From Oscillospiraceae bacterium (GTDB taxonomy: Bacteria > Bacillota > Clostridia > Oscillospirales > Ruminococcaceae): DNA of 64,000 nucleotides. Made by a program: the position numbers and the translations under genes. Shown piece by piece: positions 24,099 to 32,670 of this stretch. Under the pieces are notes generated by a model. That model saw only the letters and a program-made list of their open reading frames with translations. It ran no database searches and was not told the DNA's origin. Each line of letters begins with the position of its first letter. Position 1 is the stretch's first letter. The stretch is from the NCBI GenBank assembly GCA_017427265.1, contig JAFRTG010000007.1:62001-126000 (forward strand). Reading direction: 5' to 3'.

Positions 24099-25028
24099 TT
24101 ACGGCAAAAACTTTCCGGATGCAAGATACAGCGCATACCAGTCATGATGCGAGAGCTTCACATCGCAGGCTGCGCAGATATCCTGAATATGTGCAGGATT
24201 CATCGTGCCGATGATCGCCTGCATATTCGCCGGGTGCCGCAGAATCCACGCGATTGCGATTGCAGCCTTGGAGACGTTTTCGCGTTCTGCAAGTTCTCCG
24301 AGCACCTTGTTCAGTTCCGGAAAATCCGGACTGTCGATAAAAGTCCCGCCGAACATGCCCTTCTGCAGCGGCGACCACGCCTGTACCGTGATATCGTGCA
24401 GGCGGCAGTAATCAAGCGCACTGCCGTCCCGGCTGACCGAGTAATCGGTCGTCTTGTTGTTCATATAGAGCGGCTGGTCAATCAGCTGCGACTGCTCCAG
24501 AGAAAGCTGCACCTGATTGATTATAAGCGGCTGTTTGACATATTTTTTCAGCAGCTCGATCTGCATGGGCATGAGGTTGCTGATGCCGAAAAACCGTACC
24601 TTGCCGGCCTGCTCCAGCGCATCAAACGTCTCTGCGACCTCTGCCGGATCGAACAGCAGGTCAGGACGGTGCAGCAGCAAGGTATCAAGATAATCTATAC
24701 GCAGTCTGCGGAGACTGTCATCGACACTGGACAGGATGTTTTCCTTGGTCCAGTCAAACTCCTGCCGTTCCGGACAGATGCCGCATTTGCTCTGAATGAC
24801 AATGTCCTCCCGTCTGAGGCCGGTCAGCGGGAACGCCTCGGAAAAGCGGGTTTCTGCTGCGCCGTTTTCGCCGTAGCAGGTTGCGTGGTCAAAGAAATTG
24901 ATGCCGCAGTCAAATGCGGTGCGGATGACCTTTGCCGCGTCCTCCTTTGAAAGTGCCGGCATTCTCATGCAGCCCTGAATGATCGCAGAGACATTCTGCG
25001 GACCGTTTGCAATGCTGATTGTTTTCAC
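24099..25028 (-). CDS. Aldo/keto reductase (YdhF-like)
   Basis: 309 residues from a GTG at 25028 with AAGGAGG 7 nt upstream. TIM-barrel AKR motifs: INFFDHATCYGENGAAE (Asp, Tyr), IQSKCGI (Lys), LLLHRPD (His), GKVRFFGISN, INQVQLSL, IIGTMNPAHI. It reduces carbonyls with NADPH; the YdhF-like branch has no defined substrate. Third gene after the MerR regulator; 11 nt separate it from the nitroreductase gene. Confidence 0.92.
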   Translation of the reverse strand: MKTISIANGPQNVSAIIQGCMRMPALSKEDAAKVIRTAFDCGINFFDHATCYGENGAAETRFSEAFPLTGLRREDIVIQSKCGICPERQEFDWTKENILSSVDDSLRRLRIDYLDTLLLHRPDLLFDPAEVAETFDALEQAGKVRFFGISNLMPMQIELLKKYVKQPLIINQVQLSLEQSQLIDQPLYMNNKTTDYSVSRDGSALDYCRLHDITVQAWSPLQKGMFGGTFIDSPDFPELNKVLGELAERENVSKAAIAIAWILRHPANMQAIIGTMNPAHIQDICAACDVKLSHHDWYALYLASGKFLP

Positions 25029-25039
25029 GGTTTTCCTCC

Positions 25040-25558
25040 TTATTCAGCCCAGAAAACGTAGTGGTCCTTGCGAGGACGGGCCGGAGACGCTTCACAGTCT
25101 GCATAGCCGAGAATGCAGTGACCGATGCCCTCATAATCGCCCTCAATGCCAAGCTCCTTCAGAAGCGCCTTTCCTTCCTTGGATTCAAATTCTTCCTTTG
25201 CGCGGTGAATCCAGCAGCTTGCAATGCCGTATGCATGCGCGGCATTCATCAGGTTGCCCATGACCAGACTGCCGTCATAAAGATAGGTCGGTCTGCTCTT
25301 GTCTGCCAGGACAATCAGAATGACAGGTGCGCCGTAAAACGGGTCGGAATCTGCACCCATGATCTTCGCGTTCCATCCGGAAATGCGGTCGCGCAGTTCC
25401 TTGTTCGTCACAGCGATGATGACCGGCGACTGCCAGTTCATGCCGGTCGGAGCATAAGTACCCGCCTCGATGATCTTTTCAATGATGTCCTTCGGCACAG
25501 GCTCTGCCTTGAACTGACGGACGCTTCTTCTTGTGACCAGATTTTCGATTGCTTCCAT
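25040..25558 (-). CDS. Nitroreductase family protein
   Basis: 172 residues. RRSVRQFKAEPVP (FMN-phosphate binding), AGTYAPTGMNWQSPVIIAV, an AAHAYGIASCWIHRA stretch and GIGHCILGYAD are standard for short FMN-dependent nitroreductases. It reduces nitro compounds, quinones or related electrophiles with NAD(P)H. GAGGAACAG lies before the ATG. It sits 12 nt after the Dxs-like gene. Confidence 0.92.
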   Translation of the reverse strand: MEAIENLVTRRSVRQFKAEPVPKDIIEKIIEAGTYAPTGMNWQSPVIIAVTNKELRDRISGWNAKIMGADSDPFYGAPVILIVLADKSRPTYLYDGSLVMGNLMNAAHAYGIASCWIHRAKEEFESKEGKALLKELGIEGDYEGIGHCILGYADCEASPARPRKDHYVFWAE

Positions 25559-25570
25559 GACTGTTCCTCC

Positions 25571-27316
25571 TCAAAAAATATCGTTATATATCTGCTCCGG
25601 CGTCAGATGATTTGCACGCAGCACATCTTCAACCGCATAGCGATCCAGAAATTCCTTTTTCAGGCCGTAGTTATAAACCTTCATATCTGCCGGGCCGTAA
25701 TAGCGGGCGATCTTTTCGCCGAAGCCGCCGTTCAGAATACCGTCCTCCAGCGTAATCACAACCGAATGCGCAGATTTCAGTTCTTCCAGAAGGGCTTCAT
25801 CCAGTCCGGTAATATAGCGCGGATTGATGAGCGTCGGAACGCTGCCGGTCTTGTCTGCAATCAAGGCAGCAAGCTGTTCACCGAGCTGATAGAAGTCACC
25901 GAGCGCCAGAATCGCCGTTTGGCTGCCCTGCTGTGTCACCAGATACCGGTTCAGATCGCTGTAATCCGTTTCAACCGGCGCCGCCGTATGGTGCACGCCG
26001 TTGCAGGGCATCCGCAGCGCAACGGGATATTGATTCTGCTCGATGCTCCAATCCAGCATTGCAAAATACTCCTCGCAGGTTGTCGGTGCCAGATACACGA
26101 GATTCGGGATATTGGACATCATGGCGATATCAAAAATACCGAGATGCGTGATATCATGCATACCGTAAACAGAGGCGGTATTGACCAGCAGTGTCGCGGG
26201 ATTGCTGTTGATGCAGAGATCCTGCGAGATCTGATCGTAGGTACGCTGGAAGAAGCTCGAATGTGTTGCAAATACAGGCTTTCCGCCGTTTGGGGCAATG
26301 CCGGATGCCATTGCAACGGCGTGCTCCTCTGCAATGCCGACATCGACAAACTGACGGCCTGCTTCCTTCCGCTTGTCCGGCGTAAAGCCGATGCAGACCG
26401 GCACCGCTGCGCACAGCGCCACGACACGCGGGTCTGCCTTCATCTTTTTCAGCAGATATTCACAGGTCAGATCACCGTAGTTCTCCCCGCCGCCGGTATG
26501 GAGTGCATCACCGGTTTCAGGATCAAACGGAATATGCCAGTGCCAGTTTTCCTTTTCGCTCTCCGCCGGGGCATAGCCCTTGCCCTTCTGCGTCACAATA
26601 TGCACGACAGTCGGATGCGGCGTATCCTTCACCGCAGAAAAAGCGTCAATCAGCTGCGCAAAGTCATGGCCGTCAGCGACAAAGCGATAGTCAAGCCCCA
26701 TTGCACGGAACAGATTGCATTCCGCTTTTCCGCCGGACTCCCGCAGCAATCTGAGATTCTGATAAAGGCCGCCGTGGTTTTCTGCAATCGACATATCATT
26801 GTCATTCACAACAATAATCAGATTGCTGCCGAGCTCCGCAGCAAAATCAAGGCCTTCCAGCGCTTCTCCGCCGCTCAGCGAGCCGTCACCGATCACTGCA
26901 ATCACATTTCCGGATTCGCCCATGAGGTCGCGGCTTTTCGCAAGTCCGCAGGCCAGACTGACCGATGTTGAGGTATGCCCGACATTGAAAAAATCGTGCG
27001 CGCTCTCCTCCGGATTCGTATAGCCGGACACATCGCCGAAGCATTCGTCGTTGAAAAATGCGTCCTTGCGGCCGGTGAGAATCTTGTGCGTATAGCACTG
27101 GTGCGAGACATCAAAAACAAATTTGTCCCGCGGAGAGTCGAAAACATAGTGCAGTGCAATCGTGGCCTCAACGATGCCGAAATTCGGCCCGAAATGTCCG
27201 CCTCGTTTGGAAAGCCGGTTCATCAGGCCGCTGCGGATTTCCGCTGCAAGGGTCTGAAGCTGCGTGCGGTCAAAGCCTTTGATGTCGGACGGGGATTGGA
27301 TCGTTTCAATCAGCAT
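25571..27316 (-). CDS. dxs: 1-deoxy-D-xylulose-5-phosphate synthase-like enzyme
   Basis: 581 residues, about 40 shorter than usual Dxs. Thiamine-diphosphate site: VIGDGSLSGGEALEGLD with the NDND stretch; N-terminal RGGHFGPNFGIVEAT and FDVSHQCYTHKILTGR; central VDVGIAEEHAVAMASG with the conserved Glu; C-terminal transketolase domain. It should condense pyruvate and glyceraldehyde 3-phosphate, feeding isoprenoids, thiamine or pyridoxal. Start has GAAGGAG 6 nt upstream. It lies 3 nt after the MerR gene, which is unusual for Dxs and suggests an inducible second copy; whether the genome has another cannot be seen. Confidence 0.85.
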   Translation of the reverse strand: MLIETIQSPSDIKGFDRTQLQTLAAEIRSGLMNRLSKRGGHFGPNFGIVEATIALHYVFDSPRDKFVFDVSHQCYTHKILTGRKDAFFNDECFGDVSGYTNPEESAHDFFNVGHTSTSVSLACGLAKSRDLMGESGNVIAVIGDGSLSGGEALEGLDFAAELGSNLIIVVNDNDMSIAENHGGLYQNLRLLRESGGKAECNLFRAMGLDYRFVADGHDFAQLIDAFSAVKDTPHPTVVHIVTQKGKGYAPAESEKENWHWHIPFDPETGDALHTGGGENYGDLTCEYLLKKMKADPRVVALCAAVPVCIGFTPDKRKEAGRQFVDVGIAEEHAVAMASGIAPNGGKPVFATHSSFFQRTYDQISQDLCINSNPATLLVNTASVYGMHDITHLGIFDIAMMSNIPNLVYLAPTTCEEYFAMLDWSIEQNQYPVALRMPCNGVHHTAAPVETDYSDLNRYLVTQQGSQTAILALGDFYQLGEQLAALIADKTGSVPTLINPRYITGLDEALLEELKSAHSVVITLEDGILNGGFGEKIARYYGPADMKVYNYGLKKEFLDRYAVEDVLRANHLTPEQIYNDIF

Positions 27317-27319
27317 AGA

Positions 27320-27736
27320 TTACTCCTTCTTTGTACGGCCGCATGAACAACACCCCTGGTCGTCGTCCCAGACGAGCTTTCCCGTCTGAACAGCCTTTTC
27401 GTATACTTTGATTTTGGCATCCATTTTTGCAAGCGCGTCATCACATTTCTGACGCTCTGCAAGAATACGCGCTCTTGCTTCCCTGAGCAGCTCACAGCGT
27501 TCCGGAATCGTGCTGTCCCCTTCTTTGTAAAGCCGGACATACGCCGCCAGCAGATCAATCGGCATACCTGCACTGCGAAAGCAGGCTGCTGTTTCCACCC
27601 AGCCGATGTCCTCCTCCGTATAATCGCGGATGCCGCCGGGTGTCCTGTGAACCTCCGGAATCACGCCGACACGCTCATAATAGCGGAGTGTATCCGGACT
27701 GATGCCGAATTTGCTGCAAACCTCTTTGATTGTCAT
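27320..27736 (-). CDS. MerR-family regulator with C-terminal Cys cluster
   Basis: 138 residues from the ATG at 27736 (GGAGGTG 6 nt upstream). N-terminal winged HTH: MTIKEVCSKFGISPDTLRYYERVGVIP, then RDYTEEDIGWVETAACFRSAGMPID. A dimerising coiled coil follows (about 78-115), and the tail ends DDDQGCCSCGRTKKE, three cysteines that could sense metals, thiol stress or electrophiles. Related AdhR-type regulators respond to aldehydes. The gene heads a six-gene operon and is preceded by a classic MerR-type promoter, so it probably controls itself and the downstream reductases. Confidence 0.9.
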   Translation of the reverse strand: MTIKEVCSKFGISPDTLRYYERVGVIPEVHRTPGGIRDYTEEDIGWVETAACFRSAGMPIDLLAAYVRLYKEGDSTIPERCELLREARARILAERQKCDDALAKMDAKIKVYEKAVQTGKLVWDDDQGCCSCGRTKKE

Positions 27737-27763
27737 ATTCACCACCTCCGTGAATGCAGTTCT

Positions 27764-27794
27764 ATTATACAATCTGGAGTTAGCTCCAAGTCAA
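27764..27794 (-). promoter_or_regulatory. MerR-type promoter with 19-nt spacer and operator dyad
   Basis: TTGACT (27794-27789) and TATAAT (27769-27764) are 19 nt apart, not 17. The dyad TGGAG/CTCCA (27775-27779 and 27784-27788) lies centred in the spacer, as expected where a MerR protein untwists DNA to activate. Confidence 0.9.
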
Positions 27795-27874
27795 GAGATT
27801 TCCTGATTTTTGGTAAATCTTACAAATAATACGTTGCCGCATTAGGCAGATTGACGAACGCCTGTGAAGCATAC

Positions 27875-27910
27875 AAAAATCGCCCCTCTGCACATCTGAG
27901 CAGAGAGGCG
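27875..27910 (-). terminator. Terminator of the zinc uptake operon
   Basis: 11-bp stem (27881-27891 with 27900-27910), one mismatch, then ATTTTTG on the minus strand. Confidence 0.85.
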
Positions 27911-27948
27911 TGTTCCGATTGCATATTGGTTATCCGAAATCTGTTTTG

Positions 27949-28539
27949 TCATGACGTAGATTCGTCTGTTGTCATTGCAGCGTCGGTCAACTGAACATAG
28001 GTATAGCCGTTTTCTTCGTAATAATTGAATTTTCCGACAACTGTTATCTCTGTACCGTCAGCCGGATAATCATCCGGATATGAATAGTCACCGTCCAGAA
28101 CAAACTCGATGCCCTGAGCACAGCAAGCCGTCGCATCACTGATCAATACAGCAAAAAACTCTCTTCCGTCTGAATCCTGAAAGTATGAAAACGCGCCCTT
28201 TGCTTTGACGGTTTTTCCGAGGTAATTATCACTGTTATTGATCATATCGGAAACCTGCGCGTATACCATGCTTGAATTCAGCTGTGTCAGATCAATGTCT
28301 GTTTCGCCATCGCCGCTGACTGCCGTTTCCGGTGCCGGACTGATATTGTCCTGCGGCTCCGGATCGCTTTCTGCCGCTGACGATTCCGATTCAGGGGTGT
28401 TATTCACATCAGCCGCATCTGCGGTTTCCTGATAACCGGCAGCACTTTGTTCGGATAAAGCATTGTAATCAGTACTGCCGCATCCCGTTATACCTGCTGC
28501 GACAGCAGCCAAAGCAATCAATAATACTGTTTTTTTCAT
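27949..28539 (-). CDS. Lipoprotein with OB-like domain, zinc operon member
   Basis: 196 residues. Lipobox GITGC; lipidated Cys at 20. An acidic Ser/Glu/Pro linker (about 22-75) precedes a C-terminal beta-rich domain: YLGKTVKAKGAFSYFQD, FAVLISDATACCAQGIEFVL, TEITVVGKFNYYEENGYTYVQL. The CCAQGI stretch and the following strands resemble the C-terminal part of YcgQ/TIGR03943 proteins, which accompany metal permease-like YcgR. GGAGGTTCAAT precedes the start. It is the last gene of the Znu operon, 150 nt after znuB. A role in periplasm-side zinc handling is inference; the two adjacent cysteines are attractive ligands. Confidence 0.75.
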   Translation of the reverse strand: MKKTVLLIALAAVAAGITGCGSTDYNALSEQSAAGYQETADAADVNNTPESESSAAESDPEPQDNISPAPETAVSGDGETDIDLTQLNSSMVYAQVSDMINNSDNYLGKTVKAKGAFSYFQDSDGREFFAVLISDATACCAQGIEFVLDGDYSYPDDYPADGTEITVVGKFNYYEENGYTYVQLTDAAMTTDESTS

Positions 28540-28689
28540 ATTGAACCTCCATCATGTTATGAAAAAATTGCGTTTTCCGCTCAGGGAATCACATTCATTC
28601 GGATCAGCTTTTCAGACGCCGGATATCTGTGTTCGCGCCTTCATGCAAGCGGGGAAAACGATTCGGGGATTCTTTGCTGTTCAGTTTCA

Positions 28690-29628
28690 TCATGCTTTTC
28701 TTTTTCCGGCTACGCCTGAGATCAGGGAGAACAGCAGAAATACGGCTAAGTCTGATACAACGATGGTTGAGCCTACAGGCGTAGAGAACAGTACCGACGA
28801 TATAATGCCGAATGCTGCACAAATAACAGAAATCACAGCAGAGCATATGATTACTCCGCGGAAGCTCTTGAACAGTCTCATCGCTGCAAGCGCGGGAAAT
28901 ATAATCAGCGCTGAGATAAGCAGTGAGCCCACAAGGTTCATTGCAAGAACGATTATAACCGCGGTAATAACGGCAACAAGCAGATTATAGGCACCTGCTT
29001 TCACGCCGGTTGCTCTCATAAAGTTTTCATCAAATGTAACGGAGAATATTTTGTTATAAAACAGGATATATGTCAGAATTACAACGACAGACATATACAC
29101 ACACATTCTGACATCTGCCGGCTTTAATGTCAGGATAGAGGTCGAACCGAACAGCGTACTGCACACATCTCCGGATATGTTAGAACCTGACGGATAGCGG
29201 TTCATAAGCAGATAACCGATTGCAAGCGCCCCCACCGAGATCATAGCGACAGCGGCATCGCCTTTTATCTTGGTGTTCTGTCCTGTTCGCAAAAGCAGAA
29301 TCGCACACAGCAGCGTTACAGGTAACACTAGGATCATATTATTCATCTGTGCCAGATGATTTACGAGATTTTCCATCTGCGGGCTAAGCGCATTGGAGCG
29401 TGAAAATGTGATGACCGTTTCTTTGACGATAACAGGCAGCGTTGCCGCAAGAGACATTGCGCCGAAGGCAACATGAGAAAGCCCGTCACCAATGAAAGAA
29501 AACCGCTTCAGCACAAGGGTAACACCCAGAAGTGACGAGCATAATGCGATCAAAATTCCGACCGCAAAGGCATATCTGACAAACGGATACTCAAAATACT
29601 GCTGGAGCTTCCCGATATTCTCAATCAT
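28690..29628 (-). CDS. znuB: Zinc ABC transporter permease
   Basis: 312 residues from the ATG at 29628 (the frame is open further upstream, but that part overlaps the ATPase gene). About eight hydrophobic segments; LLGVTLVLKRFSFIGDGLSHVAFGAMSLA and LVGSLLISALIIFPALAAMRLF are the ABC-3 (ZnuB/TroC/AdcB) permease motifs. It overlaps the znuC stop by eight bases. It imports Zn(II), or possibly Mn(II), delivered by the ZnuA-like lipoprotein. Confidence 0.92.
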   Translation of the reverse strand: MIENIGKLQQYFEYPFVRYAFAVGILIALCSSLLGVTLVLKRFSFIGDGLSHVAFGAMSLAATLPVIVKETVITFSRSNALSPQMENLVNHLAQMNNMILVLPVTLLCAILLLRTGQNTKIKGDAAVAMISVGALAIGYLLMNRYPSGSNISGDVCSTLFGSTSILTLKPADVRMCVYMSVVVILTYILFYNKIFSVTFDENFMRATGVKAGAYNLLVAVITAVIIVLAMNLVGSLLISALIIFPALAAMRLFKSFRGVIICSAVISVICAAFGIISSVLFSTPVGSTIVVSDLAVFLLFSLISGVAGKRKA

Positions 29629-30340
29629 TGTCAGCCGCCTCCGTTTCCAGGAACATCTTACCTGTCCGACTTTGGACATAGTCGGACGTTTTTCCGAAAA
29701 ACAACTGCCTGTGGCTGCCGATATGAAGGATATGAGAAGCATATTTGACAGCGGCAGCCACATCATGTGATACCATAATAATGGTGATGCCTTCACGGTT
29801 CAGCTTGGCAATCAGCTCGTAAAGTTCAATCTGCGCTTTCGGATCGAGACCGGTGACGGGTTCATCAAGAAGCAGCATTTTTCTTGTCGCGCACAAGGCT
29901 CTTGCAAGGAGCACTCTTTGCTGCTGACCGCCGGAAAGCTCCCGGTAACACCGTTTCGCAAGCGCGTCGATTTCAAGCTGCTTCATTGTATTCTCAGCAA
30001 GCTCTTTTTCCTGTTTGTTATAGAAAGGGCGAAATCCGCATTTGGCAAGGCAGCCGGAACGCACGATCTCACGGACAGAAGCCGGAAAATCCTTCTGCAC
30101 AACGGTCTGCTGCGGCAGATAGCCGACTTCGTTCTTTCTGACATCCCCGCACCACGCAATTTCCCCGCTGATCTGCGGTTTCAGTCCCAGTATTGCTTTG
30201 ATTAACGTGCTCTTACCGGAACCGTTCTCACCGAGGATACAAAGATAATCGCCCTTACTGATCGTAAAATCGAGCTTTTCGGCAACGATCGCGCCTTCAT
30301 ATCCGAGAGAAGCATTTTTACACTGCATTTGCACAGCCAT
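29621..30340 (-). CDS. znuC: Zinc ABC transporter ATP-binding protein
   Basis: 239 residues. Walker A LGENGSGKSTLI, Q-loop LPQQTVV, signature LSGGQQQRVLLARAL, Walker B MLLLDEPVTGLD, switch His in MVSHDV. It powers the ZnuB permease. The start lies 157 nt after the end of znuA; the intervening stretch was searched and holds no other gene. Confidence 0.94.
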   Translation of the reverse strand: MAVQMQCKNASLGYEGAIVAEKLDFTISKGDYLCILGENGSGKSTLIKAILGLKPQISGEIAWCGDVRKNEVGYLPQQTVVQKDFPASVREIVRSGCLAKCGFRPFYNKQEKELAENTMKQLEIDALAKRCYRELSGGQQQRVLLARALCATRKMLLLDEPVTGLDPKAQIELYELIAKLNREGITIIMVSHDVAAAVKYASHILHIGSHRQLFFGKTSDYVQSRTGKMFLETEAADND

Positions 30341-30497
30341 TCACTTTACACTCCGTTCCGTATAAGTGCAGAAGAACACCCTCTCCTGCACCTATGTCAT
30401 TCTTTACGCAGTTACAAGGGCGCTTCCGAAATCCTTGGAGATGTCCGCCCGTTCCTGCATTTCAGCCGCTTGTTACAAAAGCCGGATATCCAGCAAC

Positions 30498-31550
30498 TCA
30501 CTTCAGAACGCCAGCAAGAACATCATAGTTCTTCTGCATAAGGGAGATGTAGCTTGCTCCGCCTGCGATCTCGTCCTTTGATACGGACTGCAGAGAGTTC
30601 AGCTCGGCAATATCCGCGTTCTGACCGGATGTGCTGATAATCGTATTGGCAATATCCTTGCCGGAGTTTTCAAGCGTGAAAACCGTTTTGCAGTCAAGCT
30701 CCCTGATTTTATCCGAAAGGAATGCAATCGTTTCAAAGCTGGCTTCCGTTTCGGCAGAGCAGCCGATGAAAGCGGCATAGTAATCCAGTCCGTAATCGTC
30801 AACAAAATAGCGGAACGGGAATCTGTCGCCGAATACAAGTGTCTTTACGGAAGAACCGTCAACAAGAGCCCGGAATTTGCCGTCAAGGTCATCCAGCTTT
30901 GCAATATAGCTGTCAAGGTTGGCTTGATAGTCAGCAGCGTTGGCGGCATCAACAGTCTCAATGTTTTTCTCGATTTCTTTACAGAACACCTTAGCGTTTT
31001 GAACAGAGAGCCAGACATGTTCATCGTATTCTTCTTCGTCTTCCTCACTGTCATCACCGTGTTCGGCTTCTTCATCCTCCCCCTGCATACCTTCCTTTAG
31101 TTCCTCCGCCTTCGCAGAATCACCGAGAACGTCCATCAGGTTGATAACCTTCATATCTTTGTTTGCGGCATCTGCAAGGGCATCCTCCACCCATTCATCG
31201 GATTCACCGCCGACATATACAAACAGGTCACAGTTCGATATCTTCATCATATCATCAGCTGTAGGCTGATAGCTGTGAAGATCCGCACCGCTATCCAGAA
31301 GATAGGTAAGCTCTGCACTTTCCGCATGACCGCCGAGTATTTCCTTCACCCAGTCATACTCCGGGAAGATCGTGCACACGACATGCAGGGACGCTGAGTC
31401 CGCCGTATCCGCAGACCGGTCGGACGCTTCTGCGATACTGCCTGAGAGGCTTTCAAAAGAACTGCCTGAGCCGTTCGATGAACAGCCTGTCATTCCCATG
31501 GCAGCAACAGCAAATATTAAGGCATAAACGCCGGTTTTTTTCAGAAACAT
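30498..31550 (-). CDS. znuA: Zinc-binding lipoprotein of the ABC transporter
   Basis: 350 residues from the ATG at 31550 (GGAGGTTC upstream). Lipobox GMTGC; lipidated Cys at 23. A cluster A-I metal-binding fold: CTIFPEYDWVKEILGG, SGADLHSYQPTADDM (first His), an acidic His-containing loop (MQGEDEEAEHGDDSEEDEEE, then YDEHVWLS with the second His), FGDRFPFRYFVDDYGL, and a final ELNSLQSVS. The third ligand differs from the usual His (the region reads FGDRFPF rather than HxAFxY), a substitution seen in some relatives. It captures zinc outside the membrane. Confidence 0.92.
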   Translation of the reverse strand: MFLKKTGVYALIFAVAAMGMTGCSSNGSGSSFESLSGSIAEASDRSADTADSASLHVVCTIFPEYDWVKEILGGHAESAELTYLLDSGADLHSYQPTADDMMKISNCDLFVYVGGESDEWVEDALADAANKDMKVINLMDVLGDSAKAEELKEGMQGEDEEAEHGDDSEEDEEEYDEHVWLSVQNAKVFCKEIEKNIETVDAANAADYQANLDSYIAKLDDLDGKFRALVDGSSVKTLVFGDRFPFRYFVDDYGLDYYAAFIGCSAETEASFETIAFLSDKIRELDCKTVFTLENSGKDIANTIISTSGQNADIAELNSLQSVSKDEIAGGASYISLMQKNYDVLAGVLK

Positions 31551-31609
31551 AAAAAATAGAACCTCCGAATTCAAATATTGAAAGCATAACGAAATAAGGC
31601 GTATTGATA

Positions 31610-31686
31610 TCCGGCAAAGCCGGAAATACACCCTGCATTCTCGCATAATGATATAGTTATCCTGCAAAGCATTGCGCAGGCATAAC
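31610..31686 (-). other. Two hairpins between the small membrane gene and znuA
   Basis: TCCGGC/GCCGGA (31610-31624, 3-nt loop) and GTTATCCTGC with GCAGG-CATAAC (31656-31665 with 31676-31686, one bulge). Neither has a U-tract, so they may stabilise or divide the operon mRNA rather than terminate it. Confidence 0.5.
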
Positions 31687-31715
31687 GATCCCATAGAAGA
31701 TCATGCTGTCAATAT

Positions 31716-32018
31716 TCAATTCAAAAGCTCCACTTTCAGAGAAATAAGCGTTGTATGCGCAGAGTGAGACCTTATAATAATCCCGCAGAGGGCCGCGGCA
31801 ACGCAGAGCATCAGTGCAAGCTGCAATCCGCCCGCAACTGCCGTTCCGAGCGTCTGAAGTGTCTTGCGGCACTCTGCAAGCTCCAGACAGACAGAACAGT
31901 CCTCACCCGTGCAATTATGATCTGCGTGTACAATCAGAAAGGCAGATGAGCAAAATATGACAAGGCTGAAAACAATAAGCACAATCCAGGATACAGCCCT
32001 GTTTCTGCTCTTTGACAT
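31716..32018 (-). CDS. Small membrane protein with His/Cys motif, first gene of the zinc operon
   Basis: 100 residues. Two membrane helices (about 8-30 and 60-82) flank HADHNCTGEDCSVCLELAEC, a compact cluster of two His and four Cys likely to face outside. GAGGTGAG lies 7 nt before the ATG. Comparable small proteins accompany zinc transporter genes in other Firmicutes; their function is not known to me. Position behind a Fur/Zur-like site suggests zinc sensing, storage or delivery. Confidence 0.75.
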   Translation of the reverse strand: MSKSRNRAVSWIVLIVFSLVIFCSSAFLIVHADHNCTGEDCSVCLELAECRKTLQTLGTAVAGGLQLALMLCVAAALCGIIIRSHSAHTTLISLKVELLN

Positions 32019-32184
32019 ATCCGCTCACCTCACTCTATTTGCACAAATCGTATATTCCGGAAGCTGCAGTATCTCCGTTCGTTCCTGCCGGGCTGATGGT
32101 TTTCGTTTATTTATGATCCCGCAGCAGGCCGGCTGATTGTACGGTCTTGTGATTCGCCGTCAGATCACAGCTTCCGCCGAAATA

Positions 32185-32199
32185 TGAGAACGATTATCA
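32185..32199. promoter_or_regulatory. Fur/Zur-like operator downstream of the -10 box
   Basis: TGAGAACGATTATCA is a 7-1-7 dyad; the right half ATTATCA equals the Fur-family half site and the left differs at two positions. It begins 12 nt after the -10 box, over the expected start of transcription, a repressing position. Confidence 0.7.
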
Positions 32200-32211
32200 T
32201 TTTAGTTCTAT

Positions 32212-32240
32212 ATTATATCCCGGTATATTGTTTTTGTCAA
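32212..32240 (-). promoter_or_regulatory. Promoter of the zinc uptake operon
   Basis: TTGACA (32240-32235), 17-nt spacer, TATAAT (32217-32212). Confidence 0.88.
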
Positions 32241-32274
32241 TATTTTCCGGACAACTTCTCACTCTCAGCCAAAT

Positions 32275-32289
32275 TGAAAGCCGTTCTCA
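32275..32289. promoter_or_regulatory. Second, weaker Fur/Zur-like dyad
   Basis: TGAAAGCCGTTCTCA; its complement begins TGAGAACG, the same as the site at 32185. It lies upstream of the -35 box. Confidence 0.4.
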
Positions 32290-32581
32290 ATTTGTTTCTG
32301 TGAAGTTTAGACAAGCAAAACATAATCGGCCATAGGCAATGCTTTTTGCACCTTCCGATTTCATGCGGCCTGCATCACACGGCACGGTTTTATACAGACT
32401 GCAATCTTTTTCATCTTGCTTTTTGCTGCACTTTATTCCTGTTTTATTCGTATCTGCTGTTATCAGATATGTAAAATGCATTCACTTATATGCAACAATA
32501 TGACAATACGAAAAACGGACAAAACAATAGGTATTTCAATGTATCCGCGTGCTATTTTGCCAAAACAGCGGATAATCAGGG

Positions 32582-32610
32582 TTGACATTGTAAAATAGAA
32601 AAGATAAAAT
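32582..32610 (+). promoter_or_regulatory. Promoter of the dockerin/LRR protein gene
   Basis: TTGACA (32582-32587), 17-nt spacer, TAAAAT (32605-32610). Confidence 0.75.
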
Positions 32611-32670
32611 AGGATCGTGTCATTTGACTCTGAAATGAACACAATACAATTTCTAACAGGAGGATATGAA

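Noticed and set aside
25019-26971. 650-codon open frame on the plus strand
   Set aside because: Antisense to the nitroreductase and Dxs-like genes, which have clear motifs and ribosome sites.
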